Assembly: GCF_000346485.2 (NCBI RefSeq)
Contig: NZ_KQ976354.1
Location: 2,979,421 to 3,043,420, forward strand
From: Scytonema hofmannii PCC 7110
Lineage (GTDB): Bacteria > Cyanobacteriota > Cyanobacteriia > Cyanobacteriales > Nostocaceae
Direction of reading: 5' to 3'
Length of the DNA stretch: 64,000 nucleotides
Made by a program: the position numbers and the translations under genes. Position 1 is the first letter of the stretch. Each line of letters begins with the position of its first letter. A model generated the notes under the pieces. That model saw only the letters and a list, made by a program, of their open reading frames with translations. It did no database searches and was not told the origin of the DNA. This document shows positions 17,436 to 25,683 of the stretch, piece by piece.

Positions 17436-19325
17436 ATGAATATTGATTGGACAACTTTGTTAAAATCTCAACAAACAAATTTTATAAATAGACTTCATGA
17501 TGGAATAGAAAATTTACTGACATACGAAAAAGCAGGAATCTATGGTGAGATGAAGACAATAGCTGGCAAAGAGTTAGACGAGATTCGAACGTTTTGCTGG
17601 CAAATGGTTGCTAAATTTAGAGCTTTGAATAATTTTCCTCAAACAATATTTGTCAACCATATGAAGGGAAAGATAGGTGAAAAAATTGTAGAAAAGTGTT
17701 TAGGAGATTTAGTCAGTCGTGTTAGATATGACGTAATAGTAGAGACTGGTGATGGCAAGATAGATCTTACTTCAGATACTAATCACAACATTGGTATACA
17801 AGTTAAAACTCGCTATGCTAGTGTTAATGAAGTTGAATGGTGGATTAGTAACGAGGAATTAGAAATCAATCAAGCTATTGTATGTGTTTTAATTAATAAA
17901 GAATCTAAACCAGATGAACGCTTTGATGAGTTTAAATTGGAGTACACTCCAATTATGGCAGGTTTTTTACCTACAAATATAATAATAAATATGATTGGTA
18001 ACAATACTCTTGAAACAGAAAGTAAAAATGGAGAATCTTTCGTTAAAATACCTATAAATAAATTATTTCATGGAAGTGGCTTACAAAATTATTTAGTATC
18101 TTTAACAAATGATGCAAGAACATTTGTGAATTTAGGTGACAATTATGCCAAAAATAATAATTTTGAACAAGCTATTGAAAACTATACTAAGGCTATTAAT
18201 CTTGATACTGATTGTGCGGAGGCTTATCGGAAAAGAGGTATTGCTTATTGGAGATTAAAAGAAAAACAAAAATCAATTGACAATTTAGTGGAAGCTACTC
18301 AAAAATATTTAGCACAAGATAATGTTACTTCTGCACAAGAAGTACTTGAACTACTGAAAAATATTCAAATTGGAGACAATTATTCTTCTGCATCTTCTAA
18401 TTTTATATGGAAATGTATACAGACTTTTGATAATTCTGCTCCAATTCTAACTCTTGCTGGTAGCAAAGATAGTCAAATTTTTGTAGGCGGTAGTACTGAT
18501 GGCATTATCAAAGTATGGAATCAGCAAACAGGAGAACTCATACACACAATCTCTGCTCATACAAACAAAATAAACTCTGTTGTTATTAGCTCCGATAATG
18601 AAATGATTGTAAGCGGTAGCGCTGATAGAACCATGAAGGTATGGAATTTAAAAACAGGAGAACTCATACGCAAACTTCCTCATCCTCCAAACATAGTTTA
18701 TGGAGTTTCTGTCAGTCCCGATTGTAAAATCATAGCTAACGGTAGTAGTAACGATAAAGTTTATCTATGGAATTTACAGAGTGATGAAGAACTGAATAGG
18801 TTTTCTGAACATAAAGGTCATGTTTACTCGGTTGCCTTTAGTTCTGATGGGAAAACTCTTGCTAGTTGCAGTAGCGATAGAACAATTATCATCCGAAGAA
18901 TAAATAGTGATGAATATTTCCAAACTACTGCTGGTGAATATTGGATTCGGAATATTGTAATTAGCCCTGATGGACTCTTTTTAGCTAGTAGCAGCGATGA
19001 TGGAAAAATTGAGATTTGGGATATAGATAACAATCAATTAAAATCCCGGTGTCCCTTAAAAGAAACTGTTGGCATTTCTCAGACAAATGGTACGAATCGT
19101 AACAGCGCTAGCCCAGCTATCGCTATTAGTCCAGATGGAAAGTTTCTCGCTGGTTGCGGTCAAGAAAAGAATATCCATTTATGGAACCTGAGTACAGGAG
19201 AACTCGTACATACTCTTTCTGAGCATTTAGGCAAAGTGACTTCTATTACCTTTATTGGTTCTGATAGTCGGACTATTGCTACTGCTAGTGATGACAACAA
19301 AATTAAAATTTGGCACTTAACTTAG
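17436..19325 (+). CDS. PD-(D/E)XK nuclease-like - TPR - WD40 protein
   Basis: 629 residues with an uncommon order of domains. Residues about 75-215 look like a restriction-endonuclease fold (DUF4365-like): GEKIVEKCL helix, then GDGKIDLT with the metal-binding Asp and IGIQVKTRY with the Gln-x-Lys of the (D/E/Q)xK motif. Residues about 225-310 hold TPR-like repeats (NLGDNYAKNNNFEQAIENYTKAINL). From about 325 to the end there are about seven WD40 repeats (SGSADRTMKVWNLKTGELI, GHVYSVAFSSDGKTLASCSSD). Such a protein could couple ligand sensing by the propeller to a nuclease, as in defence or self-recognition proteins; this is inference. The gene is visibly AT-richer than its neighbours. Confidence 0.8.
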   Translation: MNIDWTTLLKSQQTNFINRLHDGIENLLTYEKAGIYGEMKTIAGKELDEIRTFCWQMVAKFRALNNFPQTIFVNHMKGKIGEKIVEKCLGDLVSRVRYDVIVETGDGKIDLTSDTNHNIGIQVKTRYASVNEVEWWISNEELEINQAIVCVLINKESKPDERFDEFKLEYTPIMAGFLPTNIIINMIGNNTLETESKNGESFVKIPINKLFHGSGLQNYLVSLTNDARTFVNLGDNYAKNNNFEQAIENYTKAINLDTDCAEAYRKRGIAYWRLKEKQKSIDNLVEATQKYLAQDNVTSAQEVLELLKNIQIGDNYSSASSNFIWKCIQTFDNSAPILTLAGSKDSQIFVGGSTDGIIKVWNQQTGELIHTISAHTNKINSVVISSDNEMIVSGSADRTMKVWNLKTGELIRKLPHPPNIVYGVSVSPDCKIIANGSSNDKVYLWNLQSDEELNRFSEHKGHVYSVAFSSDGKTLASCSSDRTIIIRRINSDEYFQTTAGEYWIRNIVISPDGLFLASSSDDGKIEIWDIDNNQLKSRCPLKETVGISQTNGTNRNSASPAIAISPDGKFLAGCGQEKNIHLWNLSTGELVHTLSEHLGKVTSITFIGSDSRTIATASDDNKIKIWHLT

Positions 19326-19523
19326 GGACTTTTCAATAAAAAAATGTTCAATCTACTTCTTGTGAGGCAGGTATACTTGGGTATCCTTACCTACCTATTT
19401 TATAGGACGGGTTAAGAGCAACATCCCACAAGTTCTGAAACCCACGTAGGTGGGTTTTGTTTGTGTAGCCGCGAATTCTATTCGCCTTCGTCTTCTCAGA
19501 TATACTCTTAAGCGCAATGCCTC
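19326..19523. repeat. Dispersed hairpin repeat, copy B (minus orientation at 19437-19486), possible terminator
   Basis: Behind the WD40 gene, aacccacgtaggtgggtttt forms a hairpin with T residues after it and continues into the block gccgcgaattctattcgcc, the reverse complement of the block at 703. A palindrome-family piece (ggacgggttaagagcaacatccc) precedes it. The hairpin may terminate the WD40 transcript. Confidence 0.65.
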
Positions 19524-20132
19524 ATGCCCAATTCCCACCGATACATCATATTCAACAAACCCTACGGAGTCCTGTGCCAATTTACCCAAGACACGCCCGA
19601 TCGCAGTACTCTAAAGGATTATATAGATATTCCCGACGTATATCCCGTGGGGCGTTTGGATTGGGATAGCGAGGGTTTATTGCTTTTAACCAGTCACGGG
19701 CAATTACAACACCGCCTTAGCGATCCTCGGTTTGGACACGAACGGACTTATTGGGTACAAGTGGAACGAATTCCTGATGCGGCGGCTTTGATTCAGCTTG
19801 AGGAGGGTGTGGTCATTCAAAACTACCGAACTCGTAGAGCTAAAGTCCGAATGTTGCTAGCAGAACCTGATTTACCAGAACGCAATCCACCTATTAGATT
19901 TCGTAAGAACGTGCCAACTGCTTGGTTGGAAATGACTTTGACGGAGGGCAAAAACCGCCAAGTCAGACGAATGACGGCGTTTATTGGCTTTCCAACATTA
20001 CGGTTGGTTAGGGTGAGTATAAATCATCTAAATCTGGATGGGTTGCAACCCGGTCAGTGGAGGGATTTGACTTCAGATGAACTAAAAATTTTGTTAAACT
20101 CTGTGGTTAGATCTAACAAACCGCACAAGTAA
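19524..20132 (+). CDS. RsuA/RluE-family pseudouridine synthase
   Basis: 202 residues; isomerises uridine to pseudouridine in rRNA. The catalytic motif is [18 protein letters not shown] with the catalytic Asp in [21 protein letters not shown] is the C-terminal family motif. No S4 domain precedes the catalytic part, which fits the RluE branch (23S rRNA U2457 in E. coli), though the exact target is not proven. It starts [20 protein letters not shown]. Confidence 0.9.
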   Translation: MPNSHRYIIFNKPYGVLCQFTQDTPDRSTLKDYIDIPDVYPVGRLDWDSEGLLLLTSHGQLQHRLSDPRFGHERTYWVQVERIPDAAALIQLEEGVVIQNYRTRRAKVRMLLAEPDLPERNPPIRFRKNVPTAWLEMTLTEGKNRQVRRMTAFIGFPTLRLVRVSINHLNLDGLQPGQWRDLTSDELKILLNSVVRSNKPHK

Positions 20133-20138
20133 AATATA

Positions 20139-20222
20139 TAGCAATCTTATTTGGTATTTAAGAAAATACTGAGCCTCACCAAACCCGGTATCTCCAAGAT
20201 ACCAGGTTTCTTGCTATAGTAC
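20139..20222 (+). terminator. Terminator-like dispersed repeat (aacccggtatct/agataccaggtt), copy 1
   Basis: Arms aacccggtatct and agataccaggtt with a 3-base loop are followed by tcttgctata; upstream lies tatatagcaatctta. The outer tatagcaa and ttgctata are inverted repeats. A second copy, with the same tatagcaatctta...gaaaatact flank, sits at 34299-34378 after another plus-strand gene. The remaining bases to 20462 show nothing further. Confidence 0.7.
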
Positions 20223-20462
20223 AATTTAGGCAAGCGATCGCAGCTAGTGTATATCTCTGGCTGAATTGCTAGGTGGTTTTGAGCAGTAAAAAGCTTGCCG
20301 TACTAGATAAATAAATATCTGTAAAAATAAGAACTGCTACAAAAATTCACTATATAAACCACAATATTTTGTAAGACTACTGTAGGCAGGGGCTGACAAT
20401 TGTGGCACCTTGGATTGTAGCGGTCTGAAGCACCTTGGAACGGGAATGAAGGAACTTCCACA

Positions 20463-22475
20463 ATGCTGATATGCCCTCAGTGTAACTTTGAGAACCCCAA
20501 TACCAACAGATTTTGCCAAAATTGTGGCGATTCACTAACTCATCGGGTCTGTCCGGAGTGTAGTGCTGATGTTGCTTTGGATGCACAATACTGCGATAAT
20601 TGCGGTGCCGAATGCGGAACAATTTTGTGGGCGATTGTTACTAAAGAAAAAACGGAGGATTGGGAACTGGGGACTGTAGGACAAGAGGACAAGGAGGTAA
20701 GGGGAGAAGAGGACATAGAAGATCCTCCCCCCTCTCCTTCTCCCCCTCTCTCCCCTTCTCTTCTCCCCGCCCGGTCTTATTTAGATGGTCAGCAGCGATA
20801 TCAAATCTTAGAACCATCGCTCGTTCTGGAAGATATCCCCTTTAATACAGAAGTTGGTGTGAGAGTTTTAGATTGCCAACCTTACCAAAGGACTCTTCTG
20901 GAGGTGATACTGCTGAATGACGAACAGGGAGTGGGAACCTCATCCCTTGGGACTGGTGAAATTCCCAGCCTTGCTAGCCCTTATATCGTCTTACAACCTT
21001 TGTGTCATTTGGGTATACCGCCGATTCACGATACTTGGCAGCATGATGGCTTGCAGGTGATACTAGTTGAGGATCGATCGCATTGGCAGTCTTTACTTGA
21101 TGTCTGGCATGAAGAAACAATAAGTTCATTGCAGATTGTAAACTTTTTTTACCAAATGACTCAACTTTGGCCAGTGTTAGAAAAAGTCAACTGCCGTCAA
21201 AGTCTTTTGAAATTGTCTAATTTGCGATTGGATGAAGATCAATCGCTGGCGCTACAGCAATTGTATATTGAACCAGTCCATGAATATATTACAGAGGTGC
21301 CATCAGAAGATGAAATAGCTTCAACAGGCGATGTGAAAGCACAACCGTTCTCAGTGCAAACTCTAGGGCGGATGTGGCAAGCTTTGTTTAGGGAATCTCA
21401 ACGCACTCAGTTTGGTTCTATTTTGCATTTATTAGGAGATTTGGAACTGGGTAAAGTTCAGTCTCTAGAACAGTTACAATCGCGATTAGAAGCGATCTCT
21501 TCCGAATTGCAAGGTCTTTCTTCTACAAGTTCTTCTTCACCTACCCCTGAATTACCACAAAATACCGATTCACGGACTATCTTGCAATTGGAAGAGGAAG
21601 AAGACACTGACTCAAAAGTTGATGATATGCCAACAGTTGTTCTACCCATGCAATTAATGAGCTTGGATTATGCGGGGTTGACGGATGTCGGGCGTCAACG
21701 CGACCATAACGAAGATTACTTTGGCATCGAAACAGAGATTTATAAATTGGAGTTGCCAAATAACCGGACTTTACAAGCACGAGGTTTGTATGTTCTCTGT
21801 GATGGAATGGGGGGACATGCAGGCGGTGAGGTGGCTAGTGCTTTGGCTGTCAGCACCTTACGGCAATACTTTCAAACTCACTGGGCTTCTAACCAAATGC
21901 CACCAGAAGGTGATATTCGTCAAGCAGTGCGACAAGCGAACAAGGCGATTTACGATGTCAATCAAAAAGACTTCCGTTCTGGCGTTGGGCGCATGGGTAC
22001 GACCCTAGTGATGGTGCTTGTTTATGATACTCAAGTGGCTGTCGCTCATGTGGGAGATAGCCGTCTCTATCGTGTAACTCGCAAAGGAGGATTGGAACAA
22101 ATAACGGTAGACCATGAAGTGGGTCAACGGGAAATTTCTAGAGGAGTTGAGCCTAGCGTGGCTTATGCTCGCCCTGATGCTTATCAACTCACCCAAGCTC
22201 TGGGTCCTAGAGATGATAATTATATTATTCCTGATGTGAAGTTTTTAGAAATAAATGAGGATACCCTATTTATTCTGGCTTCCGATGGTTTGTCGGATAA
22301 TAATTTACTCACATTACACTGGCAAACTCACTTACACCCTTTGCTCAGTTCTGGTGCCAATTTAGAACACGGTGTCAAAGCTCTGATCGATCTGGCAAAC
22401 AATTACAATGGACATGATAATATCACTGCTGTTGTTATCCGGGCAAAGGTTCGACCAAATATGGAGCAACAGTAG
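20463..22475 (+). CDS. PP2C-type protein phosphatase with N-terminal double zinc ribbon
   Basis: 670 residues. Residues 1-53 hold two zinc ribbons (CPQC, CQNC, CPEC, CDNC). Residues about 60-105 are a low-complexity linker (PPPSPSPPLSPS) encoded by a C/T-rich repeat. The middle (about 110-390) is unassigned. The PP2C domain spans about 400-665 with RDHNEDYFG, LCDGMGGHAGGEVA, GTTLV, VAHVGDSRLYR, LASDGLSDNN and HDNITAVV, which include the metal-binding Asp residues. It removes phosphate from Ser/Thr. The FHA-kinase gene begins 39 bases later, so the pair probably works as opposing enzymes in one pathway. Confidence 0.92.
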   Translation: MLICPQCNFENPNTNRFCQNCGDSLTHRVCPECSADVALDAQYCDNCGAECGTILWAIVTKEKTEDWELGTVGQEDKEVRGEEDIEDPPPSPSPPLSPSLLPARSYLDGQQRYQILEPSLVLEDIPFNTEVGVRVLDCQPYQRTLLEVILLNDEQGVGTSSLGTGEIPSLASPYIVLQPLCHLGIPPIHDTWQHDGLQVILVEDRSHWQSLLDVWHEETISSLQIVNFFYQMTQLWPVLEKVNCRQSLLKLSNLRLDEDQSLALQQLYIEPVHEYITEVPSEDEIASTGDVKAQPFSVQTLGRMWQALFRESQRTQFGSILHLLGDLELGKVQSLEQLQSRLEAISSELQGLSSTSSSSPTPELPQNTDSRTILQLEEEEDTDSKVDDMPTVVLPMQLMSLDYAGLTDVGRQRDHNEDYFGIETEIYKLELPNNRTLQARGLYVLCDGMGGHAGGEVASALAVSTLRQYFQTHWASNQMPPEGDIRQAVRQANKAIYDVNQKDFRSGVGRMGTTLVMVLVYDTQVAVAHVGDSRLYRVTRKGGLEQITVDHEVGQREISRGVEPSVAYARPDAYQLTQALGPRDDNYIIPDVKFLEINEDTLFILASDGLSDNNLLTLHWQTHLHPLLSSGANLEHGVKALIDLANNYNGHDNITAVVIRAKVRPNMEQQ

Positions 22476-22514
22476 TGGATTTCGGATTAGGTATTAGGGA
22501 ATGAAATATCGCCT

Positions 22515-23765
22515 ATGGTCACTCTGACCTTGTTAGAACCGCAACAAAAAACACCCCTCCAGCAGTGGGACTTTCAAGACAAAACTGTTATCCGGATTGG
22601 TCGTTCGGCTGAAAATGATATTGTTTTGAGCGATAATTTGGTTTCTAGATATCATCTGGAACTAAAGCGAACGAGTCTTACCCAGTCTAGCAATTCTCTT
22701 GATGGTTCTTGGCAAGTGACGAGTAAAGGCACAAATGGCACTTTTTTGAATGGTGTTTTGGTGACTCAGGCGTTGGTTCCCGATAACTCGTTGTTGCAAT
22801 TGGCACAGGGAGGTCCTATTCTGAAATTCCAAATGAATGGGGATGCAAAACAAAGTTTTCAAGTCTCACCCCATAGTTGCACCCATGAAGGCAATTCTCC
22901 TAACAATTTATTTTGCATCCACTGCGGTCAGCCCCTCAATGTACTCCATACAATTCGCCAATATCAGGTATTGCGAATTCTAGGACAAGGGGGGATGGGG
23001 ACGACTTATTTGGCTTGGGATTCTGTAGGAAAAGTTGCCGAGCGATCGCTCTTAGCGCCAGCTGTACCCGGCTTATCGCCACTGCTTGTATTGAAGCAGA
23101 TGAATGCCGATATGGCAAAAATTGCTAAAGCTCAAGAATTATTTGAAAGAGAAGCACGCACTCTCCAATCCCTGAGCCATCCTGGCATTCCTAAGTATTA
23201 TGATTTTTTTGTGGAAGGTGGGAAGAAGTATTTAGCCATGGAATTAGTCCACGGGATGGACTTGGAGAAACTGATCTATAAAAGAGGACCTGTGACACCA
23301 AGTCAAGCGATTGGTTGGATGATTCAAACCTGTGATATTTTGGACTACATTCACAGCCAAGAACCTCCTCTTATCCACCGCGATATTAAACCTGCGAACC
23401 TGATGGTACGCAATTCTAATAATCGTATTGTCGTACTGGATTTTGGCGCTGTTAAGGAAATTGGCACAGCACCAGGAACCCGCATTGGCGCGGAAGGTTA
23501 CTGCGCCCCCGAACAAGAACGAGGACAACCCGTAACTCAATCGGATTTGTACGCCATCGGTCCGACGCTGATTTTTCTGCTAACTGGTGAAAGCCCTTTT
23601 AAATTCTACCGCCAAAAGGGGAGAACTTTTCGGTTTGATGTGGCAAGTATTCCCACGATTACTCCCAAATTAAGGGAATTTATTGACCGTGTTACCGAAC
23701 CTTTACCACGCGATCGCTATCAAACAGCCAAAGAATTAGCAGCAGGGTTGTATGGGTGTCAATAA
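22515..23765 (+). CDS. FHA - zinc ribbon - serine/threonine protein kinase
   Basis: 416 residues. An FHA phosphothreonine-binding domain (about 15-105, with IRIGRSAENDIVLSD and SRYHLEL) is followed by a zinc ribbon (CTHEG...FCIHCGQPL), then a kinase domain (about 150-416). Kinase motifs: GQGGMGTTY, VLKQM with the catalytic Lys, HRDIKPANL, DFG and APEQE. An insertion of about 20 residues lies between the glycine loop and the Lys. No transmembrane segment is visible, so the kinase is cytosolic. It is co-oriented with the PP2C gene just upstream. Confidence 0.92.
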   Translation: MVTLTLLEPQQKTPLQQWDFQDKTVIRIGRSAENDIVLSDNLVSRYHLELKRTSLTQSSNSLDGSWQVTSKGTNGTFLNGVLVTQALVPDNSLLQLAQGGPILKFQMNGDAKQSFQVSPHSCTHEGNSPNNLFCIHCGQPLNVLHTIRQYQVLRILGQGGMGTTYLAWDSVGKVAERSLLAPAVPGLSPLLVLKQMNADMAKIAKAQELFEREARTLQSLSHPGIPKYYDFFVEGGKKYLAMELVHGMDLEKLIYKRGPVTPSQAIGWMIQTCDILDYIHSQEPPLIHRDIKPANLMVRNSNNRIVVLDFGAVKEIGTAPGTRIGAEGYCAPEQERGQPVTQSDLYAIGPTLIFLLTGESPFKFYRQKGRTFRFDVASIPTITPKLREFIDRVTEPLPRDRYQTAKELAAGLYGCQ

Positions 23766-23830
23766 TAGTTAGTGGTTAGTAGTTAGTGGTTCGGATTGCA
23801 CAACTAACAACTAACAACTAACAACTAACC
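23766..23830. repeat. STRR, GTTAGTG then inverse CTAACAA
   Basis: Opposed blocks ttagtggttagtagttagtgg and aactaacaactaacaactaac face each other between two convergent genes. They can pair, so they may serve as a two-way terminator. Confidence 0.85.
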
Positions 23831-23834
23831 AATA

Positions 23835-24059
23835 TTACTCTTCATCCCATGCTTCGACAGACAGCAATTCGCTCACTGGATCTTGCATGCTAAAGCCGTA
23901 GTCCAGCAGATCTTTTTTCCAATGCTGCCAGTCGTTGCCGAAGAGCAATGCGATTTTCCAAATGCTATCTGTGGGCTTGATAATTTTAGACTCCACAAGT
24001 GAATGCACATTACGTTGCAACTTCACCATTGGGTGAATAACTTGTTGCTTACTACTCAT
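23835..24059 (-). CDS. DUF4327 family protein
   Basis: 74 residues matching the cyanobacterial DUF4327 family throughout: HPMVKLQRNVHSLVE, IKPTDSIWKIALLFGNDW and the C-terminal GFSMQDPVSELLSVEAWDEE. The function is unknown. A small soluble protein with no cysteine and no membrane segment. The start lacks an obvious strong ribosome binding site. Confidence 0.9.
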   Translation of the reverse strand: MSSKQQVIHPMVKLQRNVHSLVESKIIKPTDSIWKIALLFGNDWQHWKKDLLDYGFSMQDPVSELLSVEAWDEE

Positions 24060-25234
24060 AACCTCGATTAGTTTCTGATTTGGTTTGGTAAATGCTTAAT
24101 CAAAACTGCTTTCTGTTTTGGAATTATTCCGTCGCGTAGAGTTTCGTACTTTGGCAAAGCAAGTCTTAACCTTTTAACTATATCATAGCTTACCCTACTA
24201 AGGTGCGGTTTAATTCGGTTTTGTACGGTAATTACCACCAACTAGGTTAAATTTGCCTCTACTCCATCATAGGGGACGCCGGTTTAAAAAAATCCGTCTT
24301 CCTCTACTTGCACAGATAATTCGCTGTGGTATGACTTGCAAAACAGTATTTGCTTTTTTCACCATAATGTATGCAGTTTTTTCAAACCTATATATTAAGG
24401 GACTGTTCAGGCTTCTGGCGGGGGATTGAGAATTTTGCAACTAAGTTGGGGATATGCCCATTAATTCAGATGTTATCTAGAAGGATATCGCAAACATTTG
24501 AAATTGGATAGGACTAAAATAAAACTTTATAAAAATTTAATTTTGGGAATGGGGCATTAGGCATTGGGCATGGGGCATTGCCTGTTTTCATCAGTTTTGG
24601 GGTACGCATTTCATGATGGTTACATACTTAAGAAGATCTATCTCCGTACAACACTAGAACTGGGCTATAAAAAATTCAGTAGCAACAGCATCATTTGCAT
24701 CTATCAATAGTGATATTATGAAAAGTATTTCAAAATTTTGTGTTTCTATGTCATCTTGCTCGCTACTAAGGACAGGCCTTGACGCCCATCCCACAATCGG
24801 GGACAATTCAATTCTTGGAAATTTCTAAGTTTGGTCAATGAAAATGCCTGCCAGATCCCCGACTTCTCAAAGGATACAGCTGGCGATTAGGGGGTGACAC
24901 CCCCCAATGACGAGAAATAAGCTATTTCAGCGCTATTTCAGGACGCGATCGCATTCCGAGTATCGTCTCGAAACGCCTATAAAATCGTTGGGGTGAGGGG
25001 TCAAACCCATCATTCGCCAGCTGTATCCTCAAAGAAGTCGGGGATCTAGACCAGCTTAAACTATCCAAATTAATGTAGTAGACCAATAGTACTACAGTCA
25101 ACAGAAAAACATAGCTTTCAAATTTTTCGCGAAAAATTCTGACTGAGATGTTAGTTTGTCTGTGGTGGTGGGTACTCTCATAACGGGAGGGTTGCGGTAC
25201 TTAAGTATTAACCACCGCAGCAAATACGGAAAGC
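24060..25234. other. 1.2 kb gene-free region
   Basis: No reading frame with coding features is present. It contains a gcattgggca repeat near 24549-24580, a palindromic module at 24753-24800 and the MITE-like element at 24853-25047. The right end (from about 25150) should hold the promoter of the following island. Confidence 0.6.
24853..25047. mobile_element. MITE-like element with 34-base terminal inverted repeats
   Basis: A 195-base segment is bounded by inverted repeats that begin agatccccgacttct and end at tggcga; 31 of 34 bases agree between the two arms. The interior is non-coding and contains further inverted pieces (gggggtgacacccccc) and a HIP1 site. No target-site duplication is clear. 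Confidence 0.75.
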
Positions 25235-25633
25235 ATGGCTAGTACAGGGGAAGAATACTTAATTACTCGCCAAAAGCAGATTGACCGAAGAAAAAGAATT
25301 GTAACATGGGTATCCATCATATCTTTTGCAGGTTCTGGGATGGCTGCAGTTGTTCCCGCATTGCAAAAGATAACTCAGAATGAAACACAGCAGAAAGTAG
25401 AATCACCAGAAGTATCATTGAAACAACAAGCGCAGGGTTTTGAGCTAGTTTTACAACGGGAACCTGAAAATGTAGTAGCGCTAGAGGGGTTGGTCAAACT
25501 GCGTATTCACTTTAAGGATGTTCGAGGGGCGATTCCACTCATGGAGAAACTCGTAAAATTACATCCCACTAGACAAGATTACAAAACTGCATTAGAGCAG
25601 TTAAAGAAAGAAGTGAGTAAGAGCAGTCATTAA
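25235..25633 (+). CDS. Small membrane-anchored TPR-like protein
   Basis: 132 residues. A basic N-terminus is followed by one hydrophobic segment (about 24-43, TWVSIISFAGSGMAAVVPAL), then a soluble helical part with one to two TPR-like repeats (QAQGFELVLQREPENVVALEGLVKLRIHFKDVRGAI). It probably faces the cytoplasm or periplasm as a scaffold. It is the first gene of the plus-strand island, 50 bases before the FkbM-TPR gene. No enzymatic motif. Confidence 0.65.
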   Translation: MASTGEEYLITRQKQIDRRKRIVTWVSIISFAGSGMAAVVPALQKITQNETQQKVESPEVSLKQQAQGFELVLQREPENVVALEGLVKLRIHFKDVRGAIPLMEKLVKLHPTRQDYKTALEQLKKEVSKSSH

Positions 25634-25683
25634 ACCAAAACCAAAATTTTTAAATTTCTAACGTTTAATTCTAATTTTACTTT

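Noticed and set aside
24060-25234. A hidden gene or small RNA in the 1.2 kb gap
   Set aside because: All frames are short; the visible structure is explained by repeats and the MITE-like element.
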